From positions 1,595,831 to 1,659,830 of the forward strand of contig JAOWBW010000192.1 of the NCBI GenBank assembly GCA_026119855.1: 64,000 nucleotides of DNA. The letters are read 5' to 3'. The stretch is from Campanula takesimana (lineage: Eukaryota; Streptophyta; Magnoliopsida; Asterales; Campanulaceae). Each line of letters begins with the position of its first letter. Within the stretch, counting starts at the first letter, position 1. The translations under genes were made by a program, and so were the position numbers. The notes under the pieces were generated by a model. It saw only the letters and a list, made by a program, of their open reading frames with translations, made no database searches and was not told the origin of the DNA. Of the stretch, positions 44,825-57,121 are shown one piece after another.

Positions 44825-45732
44825 GTGTTAGTAGTGTGTTAGTGTTTGAGACCGGATCCGAAGATTGCCTACGTTCCTCTCAATGTGAGAAGCTCAGGTC
44901 AGCGTAGTTCGCAGAGAATTAGAATAGGCAGAAGAATCGGGATCATGCATAATGAGGGGGGAATTACCTAAAGATTAGGGTTTGGAAGTAGTTCCTAGAT
45001 CATCCTCGGGTTGATGAACCCTCGATCATCATCGGCTATGAAATAACATGTAATTATGAAGATCGCAACCCTAAATATAGCATAAATAAGGTTTTAATCT
45101 ATGGACACGAAGAACATATGAAGAACATATTATGAACATATGAATGAACATGCGAAGCATATGAAGAAACTATGAATAAACATGTACGAACATGAATATA
45201 AAAGATCTACATTAAAAATAATGCAAGAACACGAAGAAAAAGTTAGAAAACTTACCTATGTTGGCAAGAAATAAACCTTGGATCTTCTTGAGTGTTTGAA
45301 TGCTTAATTAGGGAGAAAATTGTGTTTAAGAACTCCAAAACTCGTACTTTAGAGCTCTCCAACTCGGATCCTTAAACCAATAGCCTGGAGTGGTTTATAT
45401 AGTAAACTGATGGGAGGATCTGATGGTCCAGATCATCCGGCGCAAGGTTGGCCGCCTGGCCATTGTTGATGCCGGTGACAATAGTGGCCGCGTGGCCAAT
45501 ATCAACGCGGAGCAATGTTGGCCGCGTGGCCAAGGTTGCCGGCTGACTTGATTTTCAAGCTAGGGTTTCACTGTTGCTTTATGGTAACCCTAAGTTGCCT
45601 ATTTTGATGGATTTTGTCATAAATGAGATATTTTGGGAATCCAGGACAAGTCTTTGCAAGGTTTCTAATTCCTATAAAGTCCTTGTATATTTGGGAAAGT
45701 CCTAATAAACTCATTTTCAGATCGGGTACTAA
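44825..45732 (-). repeat. LTR of a minus-strand retroelement (3' LTR)
   Basis: On the + strand it reads TGTTAG to CTAACA. On the minus strand it is preceded by a purine tract ending GAGGGGCTAC, as a 3' LTR should be. The minus-strand TATA (ACTATATAAACC) is at about 45391-45402. Three TTGGCCGCGTGGCCAA-type words lie upstream of it at 45448-45462, 45485-45498 and 45518-45533. Hairpin copy B is near the LTR's end at 44865-44912. The partner LTR was not found, so borders are provisional. Confidence 0.45.
44865..44912 (-). ncRNA. Two-stem hairpin motif, copy B
   Basis: On the minus strand: CTACG outer arm, bulge CTGACCTGAG, inner stem CTTCTCA / TGAGAGG (one G-U pair), then CGTAG and GCAA. Same sense as its host LTR. 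Confidence 0.6.
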
Positions 45733-46219
45733 CAGTAGCCCCTCGGCGACGCTTCTTGCAAGGCAATGTGGGGTCGACGATAAAAGAAGGATCCGTCTGA
45801 AACATGAGTTTCAAAACAGATGAAAGGTAAGGGAACGGCTGAACCTTGACAGGCGACCTACGTATCCACGGGGAATCAAGCCAAACGTAGTTCAAATCTG
45901 ATGGGAAATTGGGAATAACTGTCCTCTGGTGGGGAGCAACATCTTCTGCTGGGGAAAATGCACCTGCTGGGGATGAGAGATAACCGCGTCGGTCGGGTGG
46001 CTGGACCTTTTCAGGTTTCCTACGTATCCTCTGAGGAATCAAGCCGGTCGTAGTTCAGAGATCTACTGGGGATAAAACGAGATATCGGACTCCTGCTAGG
46101 GATAATAAACCTACGGGCACTATCCTGTATGAAGAACGAACATTCGTAAGCAATGAAGTCATTTGGGAAAATTAAAGACTACGTTGTCTAAATAATCCCA
46201 AGATGGAATGGTAAACGCA
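45733..46219 (-). other. Internal 3' region of the minus-strand retroelement, two diverged hairpins
   Basis: Two relatives of the hairpin motif lie at about 45855-45893 and 46017-46058 (minus strand GAACTACG, CTTGATTCC, GGATACGTAGG), with shorter inner stems. No ORF of significance. Confidence 0.45.
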
Positions 46220-46830
46220 ATCAGGATCGCCAGGGTTCCTGCCGATTGCGCTAAAGTAATAGATGTCGGATCTCTCACGAACAGAAAACGCCGAGGCTTC
46301 TGCCAACCGCGATCAATCTAGGATGCGTATGTCATAGAGGCGCCGAAGTCTCTACGATCATGCAAATCCTAATAAATGCTGGATCTCTCGCAAATAGAAA
46401 CGCCGAGGCTTCTGCCAATTACGATTGATCTAGGATGGTATGTCATAGAGGCGCCGAAGTCTCTATGATCATGCAAATCCTAATAATAAATGCTGGATCG
46501 CTCGCAAATAGAAACGCCGAGGCTTCTGCCAATTACGATTGATCTAGGATGGTATGTCATAGAGGCGCCGAAGTCTCTATGATCATGCAAATCCTAATAA
46601 ATGCTGGATCGCTCGCAAATAGAAACGCCGAGGCTTCTGCCAATTACGATTGATCTAGGATGTGTATGTCATAAAGGCGCCGAAGTCTCTACAACCATAC
46701 GAATCCTAATAAATGCTGGATCGCTCGCAAATAGAAACGCCGAGGCTTCTGCCAATTACGATTGATCTAGGATGTGTATGTCATAAAGGCGCCGAAGTCT
46801 CTACAACCATACGAATCCTAAGCAAATATT
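46220..46830. repeat. Minisatellite, period about 112 bp, five to six copies
   Basis: CGCCGAGGCTTCTGCC starts at 46289, 46401, 46515, 46625 and 46738, with a diverged first copy near 46228. Each unit also has GTCATAGAGGCGCCGAAGTC, where GGCGCC is palindromic. The last copies are nearly identical, indicating recent expansion. Confidence 0.85.
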
Positions 46831-47089
46831 GGGAAAGAAGGTAAGGGTGACAATGGTGCGAGACATATAGACGGCGGGGTCTAAATAATCCCAAGATGGT
46901 AAAATGGTAATAGCCGGAGCTTATGCGATATAAAGATAGACGGGCCTCTGTCAATCGCAATTTATAAAATAACAAGTGCTGGATATTACGCAATATAGAG
47001 GTAGACGGGCCTCTGCAAATTGCAACAGAACGTACGCGAAGTAAAGACAACTCTCGGTCATCGCGATAATATAACAAAGCAATAACAAA

Positions 47090-47815
47090 TGTACGTGCAG
47101 TAGGGATAACTCCTAGTCACCACGATAGTTTTTATAGAGATGAAACATTCGTGCAGTAGGGATAATTCCCGGTCACCACGATAGTTTTTAAAGAGGCGAA
47201 ACAGTCGTGCAGTAGGGATAACTCCCGGTCACCACGATAGTTTTTAAAGGGATGAAACATTCGTGCAGTAGGGATAACTCCCGGTCACCATGATAGTTTT
47301 TAAAGAGATGAAACATTCGTGCAGTAGGGATAATTCCCGGTCACCACGATAGTTTTTAAAGGGGTGAAACATTCGTGCAGTAGGGATAATTCCCGGTCAC
47401 CACGATAGTTTTTAAAGAGATGAAACATTCGTGCAGTAGGGATAACTCCCGGTCACCACGATAGTTTTTAAAGAGATGAAACATTCGTGCAGTAGGGATA
47501 ATTCCCAGTCACCACGATAGTTTTTAAAGGGATGAAACATTCGTGCAGTAGGGATAATTCCCGGTCACCACGATAGTTTTTGAAGAGATGAAACATTCGT
47601 GCAGTAGGGATAACTCCCGGTCACCACGATAGTTTTTGAAGAGATGAAACATTCGTGCAGTAGGGATAACTCCCGGTCACCACGATAGTTTTTGAAGAGA
47701 TGAAACATTCGTGCAGTAGGGATAATTCCCGGTCAGCACGATAGTTTTTAAAGAGATGAAACATTCGTGCAGTAGGGATAACTCCCGGTCACCACGATAG
47801 TTTTTAAACAAAGGA
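47090..47815. repeat. Minisatellite, period 56 bp, 13 copies
   Basis: GTGCAGTAGGGATAAYTCCC followed by GGTCACCACGATAGTTTTTA-like sequence. GTGCAG starts at 47095, 47151, 47207, 47263, 47319 and so on every 56 bp to 47767. Copies are highly uniform, with a few substitutions. Confidence 0.9.
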
Positions 47816-47929
47816 TAATTTAGAGATTTTTTTAGGCTTTTTAAAACCAAATGATGTTCTAAAGGACAATAGACCCTTGCAGAGTCATAAAGCTGGCGAA
47901 CTTATCATGAGTCGCGAAGATGACGGATT

Positions 47930-48125
47930 GTTATGAAGTTGCAAAAGGGATGAACTCTCATGGAGTCACAAAGGTGATAGACTCTTGGGGAGTCACAAAG
48001 GTGAGGGACTCTCGGGGAGTCACAAAGGTGATAGACTCTCGGGGAGTCACAAAGGACTCTTTGGTGAGTCACAAGGGCAAAGGACCTTTAGGGAGATGCG
48101 AAGGAGATGGACTCTCGGGGAGTTG
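47930..48125. repeat. Minisatellite, unit about 28 bp, about eight copies
   Basis: Units built on GACTCTCGGGGAGTC plus ACAAAGGTGATA. The core GACTC/GAGTC is an inverted repeat with a 5-base loop. Open frames here are by-products of the repeat. Confidence 0.8.
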
Positions 48126-48349
48126 CTAATATGGGAAACATGATCTGGGTTCCGCTTATCCTAATTTAGGAGGGAATGAGGCTACGAGCCATTGAGACCA
48201 AGGTGTTAGGTAAGGGACATTTTTCTTGGTTGCCTAGAGGTAGGACCTAAGGCTTTTTAAGGAAGGGAATAAGGAAGATGGTGATCTCCTAATCTTGAGA
48301 TAGGGATGCCAAAGATGTCACGGCTTCTTGGGCTTTAGATTATGTCTTG

Positions 48350-50450
48350 GAGATAATGTGGGTTACCTAGGCTTACAGGCTAGGGTTTGGAGAGAATGCG
48401 ACTGCCTAGGCTCGAGGCTAGGGTTCGGAGAGAATATGGAAAGGCTATTGTATCCTAGGCATAAGACTAGCGGGGAATTGAGATTATAAGTTTCCTAGGT
48501 TTCGAGATTAGGGTTTGGAGAGGTTGAGGTTTGGGAACTTCCTAGGTGTTAGGGTTTCGAACAAGGGTTTGGAAACTGGTGTTTAAGGACAATGACTCTC
48601 CTAGGTTTGGGACTAGGGTTTAGAAATATCCTAGGCTTCGAGGCTAGGGCTTGGAGTTGTGGTAGGTTCAGAGGTTGCAAAGGCGTTGGCTTTAGACCCA
48701 AGGCTGGGAGTTGAAAGGGTTGTGACTTCCTAGGCTTGAGACTATGGACCGTTGGGAAGAGGGATTGTTTTTGTGGAAGGTCCACTAAGATTGATGTTAG
48801 GGTTCACCATTTTCCGGGATTGGTGACTATGGCTTGGAAAGGTTCATAGTAACCTAGGCTTTAGGCTAGGTTTTAAGGCTAAGGACTGTAAACTTCCTAC
48901 GTTTTGAGACTAAGGTGAAGGAGTTTCCTAGGTATAGAACTGGGGTTTGAAGGGAATGTTGAATCCTAGGCTTGATGATAGAGTTTAAAGAGGATAATTT
49001 CTACCTAGCCTTGAGGCTAGGGTTTTAGAAAGAGTGCGACAACCTAAGCTTGAGGCTAGGGTTTAGAGCGAGTGCAACTACCTAGGCTCGAGGCTAGGGT
49101 TTGGAGCGAATGCGACCACCTAGGCTCGAGGCTAGGGTTTAGAGCGAGTGCGACTACCTAGGCTCGAGGCTAGGGTTTAGAGCGAGTGCGACTACCTAGG
49201 CTCGAGGCTAGGGTTTAGAGCGAGTGCGACTACCTAGGCTCGAGGCTAGGGTTTAGAGCGAATGCGACTACCTAGGCTCGAGGCTAGGGTTTAGAGCGAA
49301 TGCGACTACCTAGGCTCGAGGCTAGGGTTTAGAGCGAATGCAACTACCTAGGCTCGAGGCTAGGGTTTAGAGAGAGTGCGACTACCTAAGCTCGAGGCTA
49401 GGGTTTAGAAAGAGTGCGACTACCTAAGCTTGAGGCTAGGGTTTGGAACGAATGCGACTACCTAGGCTCGCGGCTAGGGTTTGGAACGAATGCGACTACC
49501 TAGGCTCGCGGCTAGGGTTTAGAGCGAATGCAACTACCTAGGCTCGAGGCTAGGGTTTAGAAAGAGTGCGACTACCTAAGCTTGAGGCTAGGGTTTGGAA
49601 AGAGTGCGACTACCTAAGCTTGAGGCTAGGGTTTGGAACGAATGCGACTACCTAGGCTCGCGGCTAGGGTTTGGAACGAATGCGACTACCTAGGCTCGCG
49701 GCTAGGGTTTAGAGCGAATGCAACTACCTAGGCTCGAGGCTAGGGTTTAGAAAGAGTGCGACTACCTAAGCTTGAGGCTAGGGTTTGGAACGAATGCGAC
49801 TACCTAGGCTCGCGGCTAGGGTTTGGAACGAATGCGACTACCTAGGCTCGCGGCTAGGGTTTAGAGCGAATGCGGCTTCCTAGGCTTGAGGCTAGGGTTG
49901 ATTGAGTTTTGGACAGGGCCTTATATCCTAGGTTTTTGGACTAGGGTTCAATAAAACGGAGAATTGAGATTGTAAATCTCCTAGGTTTCGAGACTAGGGT
50001 TTCGGGAATTTGGAAATGATGTTGCATGCGGGGCTTTGGAAATGCCCTAGAACTTGGGCTAGGTTTAAAGAGGATGTTGCTACATATGATCGAGGCTAGG
50101 GTTTAAGAAGGATGTAAATTCCTAGGATTTAGGCTAGGGTTTGAAAGGATGTAATTACCTAGGCTTGAGGCTAGAGTTCAGAGAGAATGATATGACTACC
50201 TAGGCTCGAGGCTAGGGTTTAGAGAGGATACGTGACTACCTAGGATCAAGGCTAGGGTTTAGGAAGGGTGTAAATACCTAGGCTCTAAGGTAGGGTTTGG
50301 AAGGGATGTAACTACCTAGGCTCGGGGCTAGGGTTTAGGAAGGATGTAATTACCTAGGCTTGTGGCTAGGGTTCAGAGAGAATGATATGACTACCTAGGC
50401 TTGAGGCTAGGGTTTAGAGAATGTGTTTACCTAGGTTTAAGGCTAGGGTT
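48350..50450. repeat. 38-bp minisatellite with a telobox and a CTCGAG-centred dyad in each unit
   Basis: Degenerate to about 49000, then regular. CCTAGG recurs every 38 bp (49081, 49119 and so on) to about 49890, then degenerates again. Each unit carries the near-palindrome CCTAGGCTCGAGGCTAGG directly followed by GTTT, which creates TAGGGTTT, the reverse of the plant telobox AAACCCTA. Variants are arranged in higher-order blocks of five (190 bp) and four (152 bp) units at 49441, 49631 and 49783. Confidence 0.9.
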
Positions 50451-52200
50451 TGGAGACCGAAAGCATTTGAAGGTTTGTCTCGGTTTAGACCGAGCAAGTT
50501 TGAAGTCTAAGAGTGTTGCGGTTTGGGGCAAATGAGCTTGATACCTCGTGGCTGGATAGGGTCGATAGATTAGACCTAGGCTAAAGTTCTAGGGTTTAGA
50601 TAGGGTAAGACTCAGACATGTGTTGAGGAGACCGGGCCTAATGGAATGGTAGGCGTGAGATCTAGGAGATCGAAGGCTAGGCAGGGTAGCGTTGGGACAT
50701 AAGGCTTTCAAGCGGGTAAGTCTTTTGTCCTAGAGAAACCGCGTTATGGGTTAGGACCAAGCAGGCTTGAGGTCGTCCAAGGAGAAACGGATTGGGATTG
50801 GATGATCCTAGTACCTAATACGCATGTCGGGCTTGGATCCTAGAGCGTTTGAAAGTTTAGGCTAGGTGCGAACCATAAGTGCGGGAAATGGTTTTGGCTA
50901 TATGACCATGTTGGCGCTTTAGGTAAATGGATCGAGTGTCCAAGACTTTGCTTTTGAGTACAATAGTGTGCCTAACAGGATTGGGTATGCTTAGGACTTA
51001 ATTTTGCCTTAGAGGTCATGCGTGTGACTAAGCTCATTTGGAAATTTCGAAGGTAGGTTAGGGATGGGACCAAAGGTGTTAAGCGCACGATTTTTGACCG
51101 GACGGGTTTTGATATCTTTATGGCATATCACGGTACGCGGGAGGTCTTATGCGTTCGAGCACGTTTGAGGTTTGGACTCGTGGGGAAGAAAGGTTTGAGA
51201 TCCATGGAGTTCAAGGGTGGACCTTGTAGGTGGTGAGGTTTGGACTCGGCTCGGATTAAGTAGGTTAGAGACCTAAGGGGTTGAAGGTCAGACTAGGAAT
51301 TCTTTTGAAGCTAAGGAGTGACACTAGGTTTAAGAGTGGCAGGGCCATGGTTTGGGTATGACGGTATGCGTAGATGGCATTGTTTGGTTGGACCGAGCAG
51401 GCTTGGGAACTAAAGAGTTCTGAGGGTCGACATCTAAGGTTATAGACCTAGAGGGTAGACATTTTTGTGATCTAAAGGGTTTAGGAGTTGAGACCTAAAG
51501 TGTGGATCGGATATGCTAGAGACCTACAAGGTAGGCGCTTGGTAGACTCGAAAGGACTTGGGATCTAAGGGATCGTTCAATAGGTTAGACTGGGTAGACC
51601 TAAGAGGTTGGACCTAAGAGGATAAGGGAGACATAGTCTGGACAAGGTAAGGATGAATATATATTGGTAGGTTTGAGATCTAGGAGATCGGGTAGGCTCG
51701 GGATCGGTAGGTTCGGGACCTAATGGGTCACCCTAAGAATTTGGCTTTGGTTAACTGGTTTAAGGTCTGAAGTTTTGGGTAGAACCGGTTTGAGGCCGAA
51801 GGGGTCATGCTACGAACTTGCGGACGGTCGAGCTAAGAGGTTATGATGTAACGTAGGTAAGACTCACCGGGTAGGTTTGGGACCTAGGTAAGACTGATCG
51901 GGTAGGCTCGGGACCTAGAGAGTTTATGGTGTAACTTAGGTAAGACTGACCGGGTAGGTTTGGGACCTAAGGTTTTGAACCAGGTAGGTTGGGACCTAAG
52001 GGTATCCTATTGTGTAGGAAATAGGGTGAAGGACCGAGTCAACTCAAGAATCACGGAGATGGGTCTCAGATGGATCGAGGATGTTTTTACAATTTTGTGG
52101 AGACCGAGCGTGCGGGTTTATAAACAAAGTGTCGGGGAGGAGAAAACTTTATGAAAGTGTTATGATCTTATACAGATGCCTTATAATTAATTATGATTCT
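50451..52200. repeat. Degenerate repeat region (GGGTAGGTTTGGGACCTA-like phrases)
   Basis: Irregular recurrences of GACCGGGTAGG and TTTGGGACCTAAG-like phrases, densest at 51640-51990. No gene is supported. Probably decayed continuation of the same satellite-bearing internal region. Confidence 0.55.
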
Positions 52201-52209
52201 AATCAATCC

Positions 52210-52500
52210 AAATAGGTCGTCGCGTGCCGAGTTTGACGATGAGGGGTGTCCTTCTTCCTAAGTGTATCCTTGTTGACGCCTCGGTATTCTCTGGGAAACC
52301 ACATAGTCGACCCATTCCGTTGGGGATTATCTAATTTGGTGAGCGGGTACCCTCCCTCCTTTGAGAAACTCTACGTCAAGCTTGATGATGAGGGATGCCC
52401 TTCTTCTAAGTATGTGCTTGATGAAGCCCCGGCATTCTTTGAGAAACCTTATGGTCGGTCCTTTATTGTTAGGGAAGCCCCAGTCGCGTAGAGCGGGGTA
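52210..52500. repeat. Two-copy repeat of about 150 bp
   Basis: GATGAGGGRTGYCCTTCTTC, then AAGTRTGTGCTTGATGAAGC-like and CATTCTTTGAGAAACC-like phrases occur twice with divergence. A run of 25 T follows at about 52586-52610. Confidence 0.6.
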
Positions 52501-53050
52501 TCCTACCTCTTTTAAGACGCACCCTTTTTTTTGCCTAGACCGCCCTTGCAGGTTTTCAATCTAGCGGGCATCTCTTTTGCGTCAATTTTTTTTTTTTTTT
52601 TTTTTTTTTTGAACTCATTCAGTCGACTCAAAAAAGGAAAAAAGAATTGTTTGAAAACATGCGGGGGCATTTTGAGGAGAGTAAGAGAGAGAGAGAGATA
52701 TTACTCACATTCTGACTTTTTTTGAGCAACTGAGGGTATATATGTACAAAAGGGAGGAAGCCCCTGCTTTGACAGAAAGTAAGTGTTTAGCTCTTTCCTA
52801 GATTGTAGAACGGAAGACTTGTCGAGACATTTGAAAATTGTTTTATTCAAGATTCTCATTTGATTGCTCGAGAATGGACCTCGTTGATTAGTTAATGAGT
52901 TATGGTTAATTGGTAAACAAGTAGCCTCAAATTAATAAATGTTTTGATCAATTGTGAGTGGGAAGTCAGGAGTAGAAATATGGGGAAGAGAGAAGAGAAG
53001 GAAAATTGGCTACGAGGTGGGTTGTGTATATTTTGGACCAAACCGGGAGG

Positions 53051-53097
53051 TTGCCTACGCTCTCCTCAAGGTGAGGAGCTCAGGTCCGCGTAGTTCG
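53051..53097 (-). ncRNA. Two-stem hairpin motif, copy C
   Basis: On the minus strand: CTACG outer arm, bulge CGGACCTGAG, perfect 7-bp inner stem CTCCTCA / TGAGGAG with a CCT loop, then CGTAG and GCAACC. Confidence 0.6.
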
Positions 53098-53129
53098 GGG
53101 ATGACCCGCTTGACGATGGTGTCGGGTTT

Positions 53130-54590
53130 TGTTGGGTATGCCCACTCATATCTCAGTTTTTATATAATAGGACTTATTAGATTTGATTGATCCATCACCT
53201 AAGTTTTATTTCATGGATTTTAGACCCACATGTAAGAAGTATTTATACTTCATTTTTTAGGGTGTCCATTGTTATAGAATAGGCTTAGAAATAGGGCAAG
53301 AAGATCAAGTTTCAAGAAAAATCACTCAGTGAGTTTGAGCCGCGCTCATGCGCCTCCACGCGCCACGCGCTACGCGCCTTCTACATTCACGCCTTGCGCC
53401 ATTTAGAGCGCGCGCATAAGGATTTCTTCATAAGCTGTTACGCGCCTATGCGCCCCTTGATTTAAGCGCACGCTTACTGTGCGCCTCTTGGCTCAATGCG
53501 CCTCTTGGCTCAAATGCGCCTCAAAGATTTTATTCAAACACTCAGTAATTTATTGAAGACTCGAAGACTTGAAGAGAATTCAAAATTACGCCAATGATCC
53601 AACGGTGGATAAAAGGTGCATATGCGCCTAATCTGTTGACACGTGTCCATAACGGTCACTTTTATGTTGAGTGTCAAAATGGCCATAATATATGCATGCT
53701 CCAATCAACGAGCGACAGCTCATCTTATCCACAAGGATTTCCAACGGCTAGTTTTTTGAAGTTCACTATAAATACCCCATAACTTCAACATTTTGAAGTT
53801 GCTGAGTTTTGCTAAGAATTTCAAGAATTTCTCTCTCTAAGCATTTGTTGAAGATTTGAAGATTGCCTTCGTTTTTCCAGATTTCTCAAGAACATCTTCA
53901 TACCTTCATCCTTAGCCCAGATCTTCAAGCCTTAACACTTTAGTTTCTTGTGCTCTCCATCTCAAAGATCTAAAGAGCCTTGATTCTAAGAACACACACG
54001 CACCTCTTCAAGATTAATCATTTAGATTCTTCTTTAAGAGATACACCGGTTATTGTTTTGGATTTGTTCTTTCATAGTAATAGATCTTGAGTTAGTGTAT
54101 AAGCTCAAACATTGTAATTTGTAACTCTCACTCATTATATAAGATCTCGATTAGAAATCCAAGACTAACCATCTTGGTAGAGGACGTAGATCTTTCATTG
54201 ATCGAACCTCTCCAAATAGCTCGTGTTATTATCTTGTTATTTCTTTCAAGTTATTATTTTCACTCACTATTTGCTTGTTTACTCATTGTAGATTGATTGA
54301 ACTGAATTGTGTTGTGTTGTTATATCATTTGCCTTAGTTCCTTATTTCACTCACTTTGAGCCAAAATACTTAGTGTGTGTGTTGCGCTCCCTTTATCACT
54401 TTGCGCCTATTTTCATTACTAAATTCCGCTGTGCATTTCACTCACTCACTTAGGCGCATTTCATAACGCTTACTTGATAAAGTGCGCATTCGCAATTGAG
54501 TTTTTCAAGGGTACGAAAAGAATTTTAAAACAGCTATTCACCCCCCCCCTCTAGCTATTTTCATACCCTTGTTGCCCTTTGGGACCAACA
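53130..54590 (+). repeat. 5' LTR of the Sirevirus-like element (left border uncertain)
   Basis: It ends GGGACCAACA just before the PBS. U3 carries about nine GCGCC words at 53340-53525, another at about 53624 and one near 54400. TATAAATA lies at 53767-53774. The left border is inferred from the TGTTGG/CCAACA inverted ends only. Confidence 0.5.
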
Positions 54591-54592
54591 AG

Positions 54593-54604
54593 TGGTATCA
54601 GAGC
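54593..54604 (+). other. Primer binding site (tRNA-iMet type) of the Sirevirus-like element
   Basis: TGGTATCAGAGC two bases after the LTR end. Confidence 0.85.
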
Positions 54605-54664
54605 AAACACCTTTATAAAACATTTTTCGTTTTTCAAGCTTAACAGCTTGGGTGCCGATTCTAA

Positions 54665-57084
54665 ATGGCAAACTCAAAACCTATGGCAACTGCAAACTAC
54701 ACTCACGTTCCGGTCTTTGATGAAGATCATTTTGACGTATGGAAATTCAGCATATTGACTCATCTCAACTCAATCGATGAAAGGCTCCATGACACCGTCG
54801 TTTATGGACCTTATATTCCGATGAAGGCGAATCCAAATCCACGCACCAACGCTGCTCAACCTACTGTCCTAAAACCAAGGGAAGAATGGACCGAGGAAGA
54901 AATTAGAAGAGTCGCAAATGATGGCAAAGCAAGAAACATTCTTCTAAGCACTCTAAGCACGGCGATGAAACAACAAGTCATGCATTGTGCTACTGCAAAT
55001 GAGCTATGGGATGCTATTGAAGAGCATATTGAAGGAGACACCGTTTGCAAGGAGAACAAGAAATACGAAGTTCAAAAGAGATTCAACAATTTCTCTCAAC
55101 TCCCCGGTGAAAATTTAAGGCAAACTTATGAACGCTACTGTGAAATTATCAATCTATGTATTTCACTTGGCATGAAGTTTACCAACAAAGATTTGAATGT
55201 AAATTTTCTACAAGCTTTGGATCAAGATACCTTCATAAATCTAGCGCTCTTGAAGACGCTGGAACTTTAGATGTTTGGACTTTAAGGAACCTATATGCAA
55301 ATCTCAAAGTTTACGAACTCAAACTCCAACGAATCAGTGAAACTGAAGGAAAGTCAAAATCTATGGCTATGATGGCGCACAGAGAAGCCGCGCCTACTCC
55401 TGCGCCTACACCTGCGCCTGTACAAGATGAGAAAGCTCCGATCCCAAAATTTCTACTTCTGAGCTATTAGACATGGATGATGAAGACTTCGCTTTATTTG
55501 TGAAGAAATTTCAAAAGTTCAGAAAATTCTCAAGACCCGGCTCAACCAACAAATTTCAAGGATCTACCAGCAAAGCTCCTCAAAAGTTTTCAAGGAGCAG
55601 TGATTCAAAAAGAAAAGAAGATCTTGTTTGTTTTAATTGCAGGAAACCCGGACATTTTGCATCAAGCTGCCCGATCCCCAAATTTGAATATATGCAGAAG
55701 AAGAGCAGCCATACTCCTAAATTCACTCCCAAGTTCACTCGACACAAGGGAATGGTTGCTGAAGAAGAAGCACCAGCAAATGAGCACAATACTTGGATTG
55801 AAACAGACTCCGATGAGAGCGATGAAGATTCCGATGATGGACTTGTTTGTTTGATGGCAAATAATGATGAAGTTGATGCTTATGATTCTGATGATGACTT
55901 CTCCAAGGATGTTCCCGATATGAATGCCTTGAATAAACCTATCAAGAAATCTGCAGGTTTTCAAGAAGCGAAAAGAAGAAAGGACCAACCATCAGCGAGC
56001 TCGTTGAACAAGGATTTCTCACTCCGGCTCAAAACGATGGTGGATTGTTATTCTCACGATGTGATCTTGGAGCAAGGAACAAATTGAGAAAAGGAGCATA
56101 CATTAGACCACAGGTTGAACCAACTGCTCCAATCTCCAAAATCAATGATGAAGTGACTGCTGAACAAGAAAAATTGTTCAAGAAGGCTGAAAAGGTAATC
56201 ACTAGATTTGATAGTATGAAGGAAGCTTTAGCACTATCATGTGATGAAATTTCCCAGCTTAAGACCGAGAAATCTCTACTTAAATCTGAACTCACCCTCC
56301 TTAAGGAGCAGATAAAGAGCATGACTCCTCTTACCGTTAAAAACACTTTTCTAACAGAACAGAACTCACTTCTTAAAGTTCAAAACGATGAATTGGTTGC
56401 TCAAATCACTGATCTTAAAAAGATTACAAATGAGTGGTCCAATTCTCGTGTCACTATGGAGAATATATTTGAGTCCCAAAAAGTCAGTGGTGATAAAAGT
56501 GGCTTGGGATTCTCATCAACTTGTGACAACTTTAAATGTGATGTCTGTGCTGAAAGAGATAGTGAATTTACCAACCAACAAACTCTTGAAATTCCCAAGG
56601 AAAAACATTCTAATTCAATGGGTAAAGGACATGAAAAAGTCAAGAGACAAACATTCCATTATGTCTACCCAACGAAGCAATTTGGGAAAGCTAATGGGAA
56701 AGATATAGCTACAGATGAACCATCTCCTAGCAAAATCATCTTGAAAATAGGCGCGCTCCTTCTCCGAGTGCTCATTATGCGCCTAAGAGCCACGCGCCTC
56801 ATCGCCGTGCGCCTCCTAGCCCTATGCGCCCTTCGAGAAAAAGCGCTCCAAAATTTCAAAAGAAAGATTTTGTTAAGTCTAGTTCATCTGACCCAAAGAA
56901 GAATGCCATCCCCAAGAAAAGTAAAGAGTTTGTGAAAACTCACATGATTGGTGGCTTTCATCATTGTTCCATTTGTGATTGTTCAGGACACAAGGCCGTG
57001 GAATGCCTTTTGCGATTCACTCCCAATGCCAAAGGACGTAAAAATCCTAAGGTCAAGCAAGAGTGGGTTGTCAAAAGTTGCTAA
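54665..57084 (+). pseudogene. Sirevirus-like gag, frameshifted
   Basis: The ATG at 54665 begins MANSKPMATANYTHVPVFDE. The gag core (ELWDAIEEHIEGD, RFNNFSQLPGENLRQTY) runs to a frame break near 55255. It resumes with a Pro/Ala run (PTPAPTPAPV) and breaks again near 55465. A first zinc knuckle CFNCRKPGHFASSC is near 55630. After another break near 56040 comes a long heptad-rich coiled coil (about 56130-56450). After a break near 56740 comes a basic Ala-Pro linker and a second knuckle CSICDCSGHKAVEC near 56970. Each segment is well conserved, so breaks are recent or are sequencing indels. Confidence 0.8.
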
Positions 57085-57121
57085 CCCTAGGACCCAAAAG
57101 GAATAAAGGGGACCTGCTTAA

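Noticed and set aside
45623..46042. Open frames beside the minus-strand LTR
   Set aside because: They overlap the LTR end, purine tract and hairpin motifs on either strand and show no known domain.
47090..47815. CRISPR-like regular array
   Set aside because: The 56-bp units are repeated in full, with no unique spacers between conserved repeats, and the context is plant retroelement DNA. It is a minisatellite.
47920..48129. Repetitive 69-residue open frame
   Set aside because: It is a by-product of the 28-bp minisatellite. The repeats are not a multiple-of-three unit throughout and no other coding signal exists.
48350..50450. Interstitial telomere
   Set aside because: TAGGGTTT occurs once per 38 bp and not head to tail, so it is a satellite containing teloboxes and not telomeric DNA.
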